Source: an uncultured Coprococcus sp. (GTDB lineage: Bacteria; Bacillota_A; Clostridia; Lachnospirales; Lachnospiraceae). Taken from it: a stretch of DNA of 45,580 nucleotides. The stretch spans positions 1-45,580 of the forward strand of contig CAAGAB010000242.1 of the NCBI GenBank assembly GCA_900767685.1. Direction: 5' to 3'. Below, piece after piece: positions 15,958 through 24,459 of this stretch. Numbering within the stretch: the stretch's first letter is position 1; every line of letters starts with the position of its first letter. The translations under genes were made by a program, and so were the position numbers. The notes under the pieces were generated by a model that made no database searches, was not told the DNA's origin, and saw only the letters and a program-made list of their open reading frames with translations.

Positions 15958-15985
15958 AGTATATCACATACGCCATATATTTCAA
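15958..15985 (-). promoter_or_regulatory. Sigma-A promoter of the pyrH-to-polC operon
   Basis: On the minus strand TTGAAA (15985-15980), a 16-bp spacer and TATACT (15963-15958) with TG one base before the -10. It lies about 64 bp upstream of pyrH. No other comparably good promoter is visible before polC. Confidence 0.6.
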
Positions 15986-16047
15986 ACAAAAAAACCGCCA
16001 TATCTGTTCAGATCTGTTCATACTGACGCTATACTTTTCCGATACAG

Positions 16048-16087
16048 CAAATGCCCCGTTCGCCAACCATTACGAACAGGGCATTTG
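16048..16087 (-). terminator. Long hairpin after the LCP-family gene
   Basis: CAAATGCCCCGTTCG (16048-16062) pairs with 16073-16087 with one mismatch and a 10-nt loop. It lies between the LCP stop (16128) and the pyrH promoter. The T tract is poor, so it may act as an imperfect terminator or a 3'-end stabiliser. Confidence 0.6.
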
Positions 16088-16127
16088 TCAAAATGTAATA
16101 TATTTATTTTTAGTATATATTATAGTA

Positions 16128-17675
16128 TCAATAGTCTCCAGAATCATCGCTGCTATCTGTGTTCACTATTGAATCAACGTCATCTTCCACCTTAAAACTA
16201 TCAAGGTCAAGAGAATTGCCATATCCCGAATCATTGACAACATTATCACTGATCGTCTGGACTGTTGCTGACGGCGTATAGTTATTGTCGTTAAACAGGA
16301 ATCTGTGAAGTGCTGTTGCATTTGTCGCAAGGTCACATGCAACTACGTAACTAACATCATTCATCGTAGGGCTTGCTATCGTAAACGGAAATCCTGTGGT
16401 TGTTGAAAGCTTATAATTGAAACACGACTTTGCCATGTCCATGATCTCACTTTCTGTAAGGCTTGAAGCAACATCATCAACCACTACATTGATGCAGTCG
16501 AGCAGCCTTGAAAGTCCGGCACTCTTTGCAGCCTCTATCATCTTTGAAATGACTGTTCTCTGTCTCCATGTTCTTGTTATATCACCTTCATCAGTGCTTC
16601 GTATTCTTGAGTAAGCGGTTGCCTGTACTCCATTCAGATGAACAACACCAGTGTCGTAAACATAATCAGAATAGATTCCGTTTACACCCATCTGCTCATC
16701 AATACACTGATTGAGTTTGTAGAGCTCCTCTTCCTTTATCTCAATATCAATTCCGCCAAGGGCATCTATAGCTTCTGTAAGTGCAGTAAAGTTGACTGCT
16801 ACATAATCCGTTATATTGAGATCCAGATTCTTATTGAGCATATTTACCGCACCCTGAGCACCACCATATGCATAGGCATGAGCAGCTTTCTCATATGACT
16901 GGCTGTCATTACAAAGTTCGAGATAGGTATCTCTGTATACTGAGAGGAGTTTCACCTCCTGCGTATCGTTGTTGATACTGCATATGATTATACTGTCTGA
17001 TCTTACTCCGTCATCAACCATTCCCGAATCTCTTGTATCGATACCAAACAGTGCTATATTGGTATATCCAGTCATCTTCTTAACAGACTCTTCATCAAGA
17101 TCTTCATTGATATGAGTGTTTTTCAACTCGTTATACTGCATTTTGCTGTATGTGTTATTGATGTATGCCTTTACAAAAAGTACACCGATAACAATAGCTG
17201 CGACAATCTCTATCGCAAGGATTATTCCCCAAACTTTATTCTTCTTTTTCCTAATATTGTCTTTCATATTCTGCCAATCTTCCGCATCTTCAGCTTCATA
17301 ATCTTCATCATACTGAGCCGAGTCAACATCATTTTCATCAATATAATCTCTGTCATCATACTCTTCTGATGATTCATCTGCTTCATGTTCCGGTATGTTT
17401 TTCCTATATGCATCCGTATCATCGTACGCTGCGTCTCGTCTGTCATCTTCTTCAGAGTCGTAATCTGCATCAGGTCCAAATGCGCTGTCACTGTAATCGT
17501 CGTCGGATGCTCTCATATCTCCGCTATCGTAATCAGCATCATCATCGTAATCGTCATCGTCATCAAACAACATCTCTCCTGAATAATCAGATCTGTCATA
17601 TGATTTTTTCTCAGGCTTCCTATGCGGTGTTCTCGTTGACTCAACGTCATCACGGCCATCCTTATTATCTCTCAT
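16128..17675 (-). CDS. LytR-CpsA-Psr (LCP) family cell-wall glycopolymer ligase
   Basis: LCP enzymes move undecaprenyl-linked polymers onto peptidoglycan at the outer membrane face. Residues ~1-140 are a cytoplasmic tail extremely rich in D/E with tyrosines, a membrane helix covers ~148-170 (VWGIILAIEIVAAIVIGVLF), and the LCP domain spans ~200-390: NIALFGIDTRD, RSDSIIICSIN, LLSVYRDTYL, DALGGIDIEI, and YSRIRSTDEGDITRTWRQR with the catalytic arginines. The C-terminal tail is acidic and serine-rich. AGGAG lies 6 nt before the ATG. Total length 515; LCP proteins of 300-420 are more usual, the extra length being the acidic tail. Confidence 0.92.
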   Translation of the reverse strand: MRDNKDGRDDVESTRTPHRKPEKKSYDRSDYSGEMLFDDDDDYDDDADYDSGDMRASDDDYSDSAFGPDADYDSEEDDRRDAAYDDTDAYRKNIPEHEADESSEEYDDRDYIDENDVDSAQYDEDYEAEDAEDWQNMKDNIRKKKNKVWGIILAIEIVAAIVIGVLFVKAYINNTYSKMQYNELKNTHINEDLDEESVKKMTGYTNIALFGIDTRDSGMVDDGVRSDSIIICSINNDTQEVKLLSVYRDTYLELCNDSQSYEKAAHAYAYGGAQGAVNMLNKNLDLNITDYVAVNFTALTEAIDALGGIDIEIKEEELYKLNQCIDEQMGVNGIYSDYVYDTGVVHLNGVQATAYSRIRSTDEGDITRTWRQRTVISKMIEAAKSAGLSRLLDCINVVVDDVASSLTESEIMDMAKSCFNYKLSTTTGFPFTIASPTMNDVSYVVACDLATNATALHRFLFNDNNYTPSATVQTISDNVVNDSGYGNSLDLDSFKVEDDVDSIVNTDSSDDSGDY

Positions 17676-17780
17676 ACTTTTCTCCTAAATATCAATATAT
17701 TGACCCGGCAATGATGTATATTGTCAGGTCCTGTCTCAAATCTGCCACCTATAATCAATTTGCTGTCCATACAGAACTGC

Positions 17781-17809
17781 ATTTTACTACAAAAATAATC
17801 CAAATTCAA
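17781..17809 (-). promoter_or_regulatory. Sigma-A promoter of the LCP-family gene
   Basis: TTGAAT (17809-17804), a 17-bp spacer and TAAAAT (17786-17781) on the minus strand, leaving a leader of about 100 nt before the ATG at 17675. Confidence 0.6.
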
Positions 17810-17857
17810 CGAAATACTGATATTTCATAATTTTCATGATTTTATACATTATCAGCT

Positions 17858-18679
17858 TTATGCATTATCAGCGTCAAAAATATACTTATCTATAACGGGA
17901 ACCAATCCGTCATCATCATTGGAGAGTGTTATATAATCAGCATGCTCCTTTACAATATCCTGTGCATTTGCCATGGCTACTCCAACCCCTGCATAGTCTA
18001 TCATAGTTAAGTCATTGTAGCCATCTCCGCAGGCTATCAGATCCTTGACATTCATATTCAGAATGTTAAGCAGTTTTTCGAGTGACGTCGCCTTGTGAAC
18101 GTTTTGTGGCATAATTTCCACAAAATATGGCTCAGACCGGAAAATTGTAACCTTATCACCAATTTTTTTGATCAGATCCGCCTCTATCTGCTCCGCCTTA
18201 TCCGGGTCTGCAGTAAGAAGACATTTGTTGAGTGGAAAATCTATATATTCTTTAAAATTGTCTATTCGCATGATCTCCATATGATTGATGCTGGCTTCAA
18301 ATGTCATATATCCATCTATATCGGTCCCTGTTATGACTCTGTCGCCATCATATGTCACCATGCCGCATCCGGCCTTTAGACAGTAGTCATACACCTCTCT
18401 CACTGTATCATTGTCAAGAGCCGCCTGATACACCACGTCTCCTGTCTTATAGTTGACAATTCTTCCGCCGTTAAAAGCCAGAACATACCCTCCGAATCTA
18501 TCAAGCTGTATAGTATCAGCAATCTTTCTTATTCCGGGAAGCGGGCGTCCGGATGCTATGGCTACTATATGACCTTTCTCCTGAACTTCTATAATCTTCT
18601 TAAGAGTGTTCGGTGTAATCTCTTTCTGTGTATTTGTAAGTGTCCCATCAATATCAAGCGCAAGCAATTTCTTTTGCAT
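17858..18679 (-). CDS. Cof-type HAD-superfamily phosphatase
   Basis: 273 residues of the Cof/YidA subfamily of HAD hydrolases, which dephosphorylate small phosphorylated metabolites. Motif I is ALDIDGTLTNT (residues 6-16), motif II IASGRPL (about 41), motif III includes HKATSLE with its Lys (near 195), and motif IV is ACGDGYNDLTMI (about 216-227). A C2-type cap lies between motifs II and III. The substrate cannot be predicted. The 5' region holds two TTCATATATAAA-like repeats and is shared with the divergent RlmH-like gene. Confidence 0.9.
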   Translation of the reverse strand: MQKKLLALDIDGTLTNTQKEITPNTLKKIIEVQEKGHIVAIASGRPLPGIRKIADTIQLDRFGGYVLAFNGGRIVNYKTGDVVYQAALDNDTVREVYDYCLKAGCGMVTYDGDRVITGTDIDGYMTFEASINHMEIMRIDNFKEYIDFPLNKCLLTADPDKAEQIEADLIKKIGDKVTIFRSEPYFVEIMPQNVHKATSLEKLLNILNMNVKDLIACGDGYNDLTMIDYAGVGVAMANAQDIVKEHADYITLSNDDDGLVPVIDKYIFDADNA

Positions 18680-18757
18680 AATGATCTCCTTGTGAAGTCT
18701 TTATATATGAATTTTTTATATATGAAATTTTTTCTATGATAAATCTCCCAATTATTA

Positions 18758-18778
18758 TATAATATCTGTCTGACAGAT
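18758..18778 (+). promoter_or_regulatory. -10 box with an adjacent 15-bp palindrome ahead of the RlmH-like gene
   Basis: TATAAT (18758-18763) is followed immediately by ATCTGTC-T-GACAGAT (18764-18778), a perfect palindrome placed where transcription should start. A matching -35 is not obvious. The position fits a repressor operator, which is inference. Confidence 0.5.
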
Positions 18779-18805
18779 CATCTTTTAGAACGTGGAGTAA
18801 ATCAC

Positions 18806-19225
18806 ATGGATATAAACATATACGTTAATCAGAAAAAAATCAACCCTTTGTGCAGCAAAGCCATCGCCGAATATGTCAAAAGGCTGTCACCGTATTGCAC
18901 TATGAGGATAGTATGTACACCCGGACATATCAAATATTCACCAGGACACAACAGTATGCATTACGCCGTTTCTGCAGCTGACTCATCAACTCCAACTATC
19001 TCATCCGAGGAATTTTCAAGGCAGATAAATGCAGTCACATCAGGTGGAATATCCAAACTAAACTATTATATAGGATACCCTGCCGAGGAAACTGCCGATA
19101 TGCATGATATGGAAGCATTCTCCATATGCACGATATCCCCCTCCGCTGAGATGACTGCCCTGCTTCTCAGCGAGCAGGTCTACAGGGCTTACACTATTCT
19201 CAACAATATAACTTACCACAAATAA
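18806..19225 (+). CDS. RlmH-like SPOUT paralogue with degenerate SAM-binding loop
   Basis: 139 residues that line up with RlmH (23S rRNA pseudouridine-1915 N3-methyltransferase) throughout. AIAEYVKRLSPYC (19-31) and ISSEEFSRQIN (65-75) match, and the C-terminal tail EQVYRAYTILNNITYHK (123-139) is nearly canonical. The SAM-loop motif GGSxG is replaced by GYPAE (90-94), and the usual MTFPHQ by ISPSAE, so it should not bind SAM normally. About 15 residues of the N-half are missing. GGAG lies 9 nt before the ATG. It converges on the real rlmH with a 20-bp gap. It may be a pseudoenzyme partner of RlmH, a regulator, or a decaying copy; the uninterrupted frame, good ribosome site and intact tail argue against decay. 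Confidence 0.7.
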   Translation: MDINIYVNQKKINPLCSKAIAEYVKRLSPYCTMRIVCTPGHIKYSPGHNSMHYAVSAADSSTPTISSEEFSRQINAVTSGGISKLNYYIGYPAEETADMHDMEAFSICTISPSAEMTALLLSEQVYRAYTILNNITYHK

Positions 19226-19245
19226 TAATATTTATATTACCCTTA

Positions 19246-19710
19246 TCACTTATGCATAGTCTCCGATATCCTCATCAGCTGTTCAGCAAGTGCGACTCTC
19301 ATAAGCTGGTGAGGGAAGGTCATATCTGATACACTGAACCTGTAATCTGCCATCTTTACTATCTCATCAGCAAGCCCCAGAGAACCGCCTATGACAAATG
19401 TGACCGTTCTGTATTCCCTGTCCTCAGCCTTTCTCACCTGCTGCTGCAGCATATCCGTTGACGTCTTTTTTCCATCTATACACAGCACGATTATATAATC
19501 GTCCGGGTTTATGACTTTCTTCAACCTGTCAGCTTCAGCCTGCAATATAAGTGAATTCACCTTTTCACCGCTTTTCTGCGGAATTTTCTCATCAGGTACC
19601 TCACATATCTCCAGACTGTCCCTCTTACATATCTCCCTGCGATATCCATCTATAAGTTTAGAAAAATAATCCTCTTTTATCCTGCCCACGCATGCTATCC
19701 TGTATTTCAA
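19246..19710 (-). CDS. rlmH: 23S rRNA (pseudouridine(1915)-N3)-methyltransferase RlmH, with shortened C-terminal tail
   Basis: SPOUT-fold enzyme acting as a homodimer on helix 69 of 23S rRNA. Seen: the start KYRIACVGRIKEDYF, EVPDEK (37-42), SAM-loop GGSLG (108-112), and SDMTFPHQLMRVALAEQ. The end is EQLMRISETMHK (143-154), where family members have about five more residues with YRAxxI and a final PYHK; only HK is kept. The starting codon is TTG at 19710 with GGAGG 9 nt upstream. The family is usually 155-160 residues. The neighbouring paralogue retains the missing tail. Confidence 0.9.
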   Translation of the reverse strand: MKYRIACVGRIKEDYFSKLIDGYRREICKRDSLEICEVPDEKIPQKSGEKVNSLILQAEADRLKKVINPDDYIIVLCIDGKKTSTDMLQQQVRKAEDREYRTVTFVIGGSLGLADEIVKMADYRFSVSDMTFPHQLMRVALAEQLMRISETMHK

Positions 19711-19725
19711 ATATCTCGTCCTCCA

Positions 19726-19768
19726 TTCAAGTCCAGCATTATTTCAAGTCCAGCATTCATTCAAGTCT
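19726..19768. repeat. 17-bp tandem repeat, about 2.5 copies, ahead of rlmH
   Basis: TTCAAGTCCAGCATT occurs at 19726 and 19743 and partially at 19760, exact 17-bp period, in the leader between the symporter gene and rlmH. It could shift spacing to the rlmH ribosome site only indirectly. Confidence 0.85.
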
Positions 19769-19783
19769 ATGCCCTATACTGTA

Positions 19784-21232
19784 TTATTGTTGTTCCTCGA
19801 GCATCCGGTCAAAATCTTTGAGCTCTGACTCATCATTCTGCTTTGTACACGAACTTACCAAAACAGAAAATATAAGACTCGCGGCAAATCCAACAACATC
19901 ACCGCTCAGCTCAAATTGCTGTTTCAACGTTACACCATCTATAAATGGAATAAAATTCCACACTTCAAATACTATCGCGCCTGTCAACACACCGGCAAAC
20001 ATCCCCGCTTTGGTTGAATGTTTATACATCAATGTAAGCATAAGAGGAGCGGCAAGGGCAGCTGTACACATCCCCCAGCTCAACGCTATCATCTGTTCTC
20101 TATCATATTCGACAAACATTCCAAACACCAATAGTAATATTCCTGTGACCACTACCACCGTTATATCTATCGCCAGTTTAATCACCTTGCTGACATTTTT
20201 CATAGTTGGAACAATTCCCCTTATATGTTCACATATCGTTCTCATAAATGACTCCAGCATCACCACGACTGCGAGAATAAAAATCATCAGCACAATGAAT
20301 CTCAGAACGTATGAATACTTGCTGTCACCCATGAGCTTTTTCATAAGAAGATTGTACACCTGAAAAGAATTCATGTATTTGGTTATCTTTCCGGGATACA
20401 GTACAGGTACAACAAGGAGTGCAAGGGCACTGCTTGATATTATGGTAAACCCCTCGAATGCTATAGCCCATATTCTGCCTGCATCCAGTTCTTTAACATT
20501 CTGGATATTGATAACACCTTTATACATAAGCGGCATGGCTATACAGCCAAGTCCGGTTCCTGCCATGGATACTGCACTTCCTATATTTATAGGTTTTCCA
20601 TCGTAATACATTATATTGAGATATGTACTTGTACCGCCATCAAGTCTTGCCCACCTGTAATTGTCCAGTATCTCCCAAACATCCATTTTATAGAATGCAA
20701 AGCCTATAAGTGCAAAGCACGCAATCATAACCAATATAAATACACATGTCTTGATGATTCCCATAAGGCGATTATCAATGAGGATTGTTGCAAGCACAAG
20801 GAAAGACACTATGAGAGCCATCCATACTTTCTCATCCATATCCATGAAATAGGCAGCGACAGACACAATAACCTTTAAAACCGACACTAGTATAAGTCCC
20901 AATGTGATAATCCAGATCACCGATACCAGGTCCTTGAGTACCCACGAATCATATCTTGCTGCAAAAAGCTCTGGCGCATTATGTATCTTCTTTTTTGAGA
21001 TCTCTACATAGGAATTCATTCGTTTCGAAAGGAAAATCCATCCAATAACATTACCGGCAAATAAACCAATGGACACAAAACACTGTCCTGCTCCGTGGAG
21101 TACTATATTGACCGGCAGTAAAAATATAACCCACAGTATGACGTCGTTCGCGCACACCTGTCCCGCCGTGGAAAGTCCACTGGCATTCTTTCTTTTTATT
21201 CCAAACACTCTTTTATCTGTAAAGACCGACAT
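19784..21232 (-). CDS. Sodium:solute symporter (SSS family), substrate unknown
   Basis: About 482 residues with 12-13 predicted membrane helices, for example VILWVIFLLPVNIVLHGAG and TCVFILVMIACFALIGFAFY. The arrangement and the segment NSYVEISKKKIHNAPELFAAR followed by a long hydrophobic block fit the SSS (PutP/PanF) fold, with extracellular loop GSAVSMAGTGLGCIAMP. Sequence likeness to characterised members is low, so proline, pantothenate or another substrate cannot be chosen. The start at 21232 has GGAG 6 nt upstream. The acidic cytoplasmic tail ends EEQQ. rlmH follows 73 bp downstream and may share the transcript. Confidence 0.7.
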   Translation of the reverse strand: MSVFTDKRVFGIKRKNASGLSTAGQVCANDVILWVIFLLPVNIVLHGAGQCFVSIGLFAGNVIGWIFLSKRMNSYVEISKKKIHNAPELFAARYDSWVLKDLVSVIWIITLGLILVSVLKVIVSVAAYFMDMDEKVWMALIVSFLVLATILIDNRLMGIIKTCVFILVMIACFALIGFAFYKMDVWEILDNYRWARLDGGTSTYLNIMYYDGKPINIGSAVSMAGTGLGCIAMPLMYKGVINIQNVKELDAGRIWAIAFEGFTIISSSALALLVVPVLYPGKITKYMNSFQVYNLLMKKLMGDSKYSYVLRFIVLMIFILAVVVMLESFMRTICEHIRGIVPTMKNVSKVIKLAIDITVVVVTGILLLVFGMFVEYDREQMIALSWGMCTAALAAPLMLTLMYKHSTKAGMFAGVLTGAIVFEVWNFIPFIDGVTLKQQFELSGDVVGFAASLIFSVLVSSCTKQNDESELKDFDRMLEEQQ

Positions 21233-21370
21233 ATCTATCTCCAATCCGGCACCAACGATCTATGCCTTCTTTTGTTTATTAATGTTTTTTAAATCTCTGA
21301 CAAATCCACTGTTCAGCGCCATTCTAACACAAGATAAGGCACGTAGTCACCTCTTAATTAATTGTTACAT

Positions 21371-21437
21371 TTGACGAAATGTCAACATTATTTGCATTAT
21401 TTTTTCAATAGTACAAAAACTACTGTTGTGATATAAT
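21371..21437 (+). promoter_or_regulatory. Promoter region of the Na/Pi cotransporter gene with palindrome TTGAC-GAAAT-GTCAA
   Basis: A strong extended -10 TGATATAAT (21429-21437) lies about 93 bp before the start codon. Upstream TTGACG (21371) with CATTAT (21395, 18-bp spacer) is a second weaker promoter. TTGACgaaatGTCAA (21371-21385) is a perfect interrupted palindrome and a candidate regulator site. Confidence 0.5.
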
Positions 21438-21529
21438 CAAAAACGAATGGGCTTTTTTACATATTTATTACTTTGTTTTTACTTTGGGATTTCAAAGTAA
21501 AATATTCTTTACTTAGGAGGGCATTTATT

Positions 21530-23614
21530 TTGGATTTGTTTTCTATTTTAACATTGCTTGAAGGCGTTGGCTTATTCCTGTTCGGGATGAACCTCATGGG
21601 AGCCTCTCTAAAAAACCTGGCTGGCGGAAGCCTTGAAAAAGTTCTTGAGAAACTGACAACCGGAAAGAATCAGTTTACAGGAACCGTAAAAGGATTCTCA
21701 CTCGGTACTGCAGTAACAGCCATCATTCAGAGTTCTGCAGCCACCACCATCATGCTCATAGGCTTTGTAAATGCCGGCATCATGAAACTTGGTCAGGCTA
21801 TCCCTGTTGTCTTCGGAGCCAATATAGGTAGTACCGCAACCGCACAGATACTTCGTCTGGGAGATCTTGCGGAGACAAGCATATTCTTAAAACTTTTAAA
21901 ACCATCATCATTTGCCCCTATCCTCATATGTATAGGTGCTTTTATCATACTCTTTACGAGCAACAACAAAAAGCGTGATATAGCCAGTATACTCGTAGGT
22001 CTTGGAATCCTCTTCCTTGGAATGAACACAATGGAGGGTGTATTTGCACCGCTCAAGGAATCTAAAAGTTTCCAGAATCTGTTCACATCGTTCAACAATC
22101 CATTACTCGGAATACTCATAGGTCTGGTACTGACCGCAATAATACAGAGTTCATCCGCATCAGTCGGTATCCTTCAGGCCATATCGTCAACCGGTGTTGT
22201 AACCTATGGAACAGCTATCCCTATCATCATTGGCCAGAATATCGGAAAGTGTATGACCATAATTCTCGGAGGAATCGGCGCCAACAAAAAGGCAAAAAGA
22301 GTATCGCTCTCTTATCTTTTCTTCAATATATTTGGAGCTGTATTCTTTGTAGTCATAATCTACGGACTTCAGTTGTTCATAGATATGCCTTTCATGGAGA
22401 AAGTCGTAAACCGAGGCAATATTGCAAATGTTCACTTCATGTTCAACTTCATCACAAGCTTGATCCTCCTGCCATTTTCCAATCAGGTGGCAAATATCAC
22501 AGGAAAGATCATCAGAGATGACGAGGAATCCAAGATCGACAAGGAGCTTGCAACTCTCGATCCAAGACTTATAGCCACACCTGCCATTGCCATATCACAG
22601 GCAAGAAACGTTATGTTCTCCATGGCTGACTGCATAAGAGAGAACTTTGCCACAGCTTGCAGACTTATCTCCAACTACAACGAGGAAGACGCCGCAAAGC
22701 TTGAAGAGAATGAGGACTTCATCGACAAATGTGAAAGTTCCCTCAACAACTTCCTTCTCAAGGTCACATCGCAGAACAACATGTCCAGAGCCGAAAGACT
22801 CGATGTTTCAGAGCTTTTGAACAGTTTGAGTGATATGGAACGAATAGGCGACCACTGTGAGAACCTTCTGATCGTATCCAAAAATATTTCGGAGCAAAAG
22901 ATCAGCTTCTCCGATCAGGGCATGAAGGAAATCCAGACAGCACTGAAAGCAACAGACAATATAATCGACATGACTCTGAGTGCCTTTAAGGAAGATGACC
23001 TTCAGGCCATTTCAAGAATTGAGCCCCTCGCCCAGACCATAAGCGAGATAACAGAACTCATAAAAGATCATCATGTTGTGAGACTTCAGGTTGGAGAATG
23101 TGGAATACCTGGTGGATTTGCTCTAGTTGATATCCTCACAAGCCTTGACCGTATCGGAAGTCACTGTAAGAATATAGGTCTCCATATTGCAAAGAAGATC
23201 AGAGGAACCCATATGGACGAAATGCACGGTCATATCTACATTACAGGCTACAAGACATCGGAGGAATACAAAGCACTGTATGTATACTACTCTTCTATAT
23301 ACGAGGATCCTATCGCTGAGGACTTTGACAACAGTCTTCGTGAGCTTCGCGCCATAACCTCCGCAGATGATCAGACTTCAGAGAGTCCTGCCTCTCCTGT
23401 CACAGCTCCTAATAATGTTGCTGATACAGATAAAACTACTGATCAGCCAGACAATAATGTCAGCTCAAAACAGAAGGAGAAGAAAGTCTCCGATTCTGAT
23501 GGCAAGAAAAAATCATCTGCCAAGGGTAAAGCTGCTGAAAAGCACGATAAAATAAAACAAAAAATAGATGAAAAATATTCTGGAAAGAATGGAAAAAACC
23601 AGAAGAAAAAATAA
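21530..23614 (+). CDS. Na/Pi cotransporter family protein with PhoU-like domain
   Basis: About 694 residues. Two inverted Na_Pi_cotrans repeats carry the QSS signatures TAIIQSSAATT (near residue 70) and TAIIQSSSASV (near 205). A PhoU-like helical bundle covers roughly 335-560 (NMSRAERLDVSELLNSLSD, RIGDHCEN). The last ~90 residues are a lysine/serine-rich, disordered tail. The start is taken as TTG at 21530 because AGGAGG (21515-21520) sits 9 nt upstream; the longer reading from 21473 runs through that ribosome site. This NptA/YjbB type exports or imports phosphate with sodium; PhoU-like tails usually control flux. Confidence 0.9.
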   Translation: MDLFSILTLLEGVGLFLFGMNLMGASLKNLAGGSLEKVLEKLTTGKNQFTGTVKGFSLGTAVTAIIQSSAATTIMLIGFVNAGIMKLGQAIPVVFGANIGSTATAQILRLGDLAETSIFLKLLKPSSFAPILICIGAFIILFTSNNKKRDIASILVGLGILFLGMNTMEGVFAPLKESKSFQNLFTSFNNPLLGILIGLVLTAIIQSSSASVGILQAISSTGVVTYGTAIPIIIGQNIGKCMTIILGGIGANKKAKRVSLSYLFFNIFGAVFFVVIIYGLQLFIDMPFMEKVVNRGNIANVHFMFNFITSLILLPFSNQVANITGKIIRDDEESKIDKELATLDPRLIATPAIAISQARNVMFSMADCIRENFATACRLISNYNEEDAAKLEENEDFIDKCESSLNNFLLKVTSQNNMSRAERLDVSELLNSLSDMERIGDHCENLLIVSKNISEQKISFSDQGMKEIQTALKATDNIIDMTLSAFKEDDLQAISRIEPLAQTISEITELIKDHHVVRLQVGECGIPGGFALVDILTSLDRIGSHCKNIGLHIAKKIRGTHMDEMHGHIYITGYKTSEEYKALYVYYSSIYEDPIAEDFDNSLRELRAITSADDQTSESPASPVTAPNNVADTDKTTDQPDNNVSSKQKEKKVSDSDGKKKSSAKGKAAEKHDKIKQKIDEKYSGKNGKNQKKK

Positions 23615-23673
23615 TATGTGACAGTTTATATTTCGCATACTCATTACTACAAAAATCACTAAAAAATTGCTAT

Positions 23674-23745
23674 AAAAAACATGCGGTTTCATGTTCAGTT
23701 CATAACTCTTTGTTAATGAACACCACAAGAAACCGCATGTTTTTT
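23674..23745. terminator. Bidirectional terminator between convergent genes
   Basis: AAAAAACATGCGGTTTC (23674-23690) pairs exactly with 23729-23745 around a 38-nt loop that has its own small stem (GTTCA/TGAAC). Both flanks end in T6 in their reading direction, suitable for the Na/Pi gene on plus and the thiN operon on minus. Confidence 0.9.
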
Positions 23746-23759
23746 CTCTTATATCCGGG

Positions 23760-24458
23760 TCAATCTCTGCTATACACAACTATCATATATCCGGATTCAT
23801 ATTCAATACTCGCTTCATCTTCTGATATGGAATTGCTCACTCCTCTGCTGTCTCCAATTTCAAATGTATAATTGCTGACATCATACTCAAACCCCGTCAG
23901 CGTGACATCTGCTACAGCTCCTCCATAGGGAATCAACGACACATAATCATATCCTTCTATACGGCTAAGTTTTTCACTGCCTTTTATCATAGTTATGATA
24001 TTATTGTCATCCTCTATATATGCTTTCACGTTGTAGTCTGCACATATCTTTAACAGTCCTATGTTTGCCAGCGTGTGATCCATACGCGTCCCCGTAGCAC
24101 CGGATATGTATATCTCCGAAGCCTTATGATCCAGTGCATATTGCAGTGCCACATGAGTATCAGTAAGATCTTTGTGGGTATCAAGATCCAGGAATTCTAT
24201 AGACTTTTTCTTTTTTGCAATTCTTCTATACATTCCGACGACCGCTGAACTGGCTGAATCAAAATCTCCCACTATCACATCAGGCGTCAGACCTATTTTA
24301 TTGCATATTTCAAGGCCTTTATCAACAGCGATAATTTTACAATCATCACGATCATTACAATTACCACAATTATCATAACAACCCATATGCCTGTCCATCA
24401 AACCTTGCAAAGACTGTAGATCGACTCGACCTCCGGATATTATCATATATTTATTCAT
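23760..24458 (-). CDS. thiN: Thiamine pyrophosphokinase with a four-cysteine insertion
   Basis: Transfers pyrophosphate from ATP to thiamine to make TPP. Seen: IIAVDKGLEICNKIGLTPDVIVGDFDS with the catalytic aspartates (about 42-68), DLDTHKDLTDTHVAL, the GATGTRMDHTLANI block (about 121-134), and the C-terminal half SLIPYGG with TFEIGDSRGVSNSISE for thiamine binding. Residues C27, C31, C34 and C40 form a cluster just after the first strand, not a normal TPK feature. The start at 24458 follows GGAG and lies one base after the rpe stop. 232 residues. Confidence 0.93.
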   Translation of the reverse strand: MNKYMIISGGRVDLQSLQGLMDRHMGCYDNCGNCNDRDDCKIIAVDKGLEICNKIGLTPDVIVGDFDSASSAVVGMYRRIAKKKKSIEFLDLDTHKDLTDTHVALQYALDHKASEIYISGATGTRMDHTLANIGLLKICADYNVKAYIEDDNNIITMIKGSEKLSRIEGYDYVSLIPYGGAVADVTLTGFEYDVSNYTFEIGDSRGVSNSISEDEASIEYESGYMIVVYSRD

Positions 24459-24459
24459 A

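Noticed and set aside
15884..16066. 60-codon minus-strand frame overlapping the pyrH start
   Set aside because: It begins within the hairpin after the LCP gene and covers the pyrH promoter; no ribosome site or family.
17264..17491. 75-codon methionine-rich minus-strand frame in the acidic tail of the LCP gene
   Set aside because: It is an alternative frame of the GAT/GAC-rich coding sequence and explained by codon bias.
19692..20363. 223-codon plus-strand frame opposite the symporter
   Set aside because: It is antisense to a hydrophobic membrane protein frame and starts inside rlmH leader sequence without a ribosome site.
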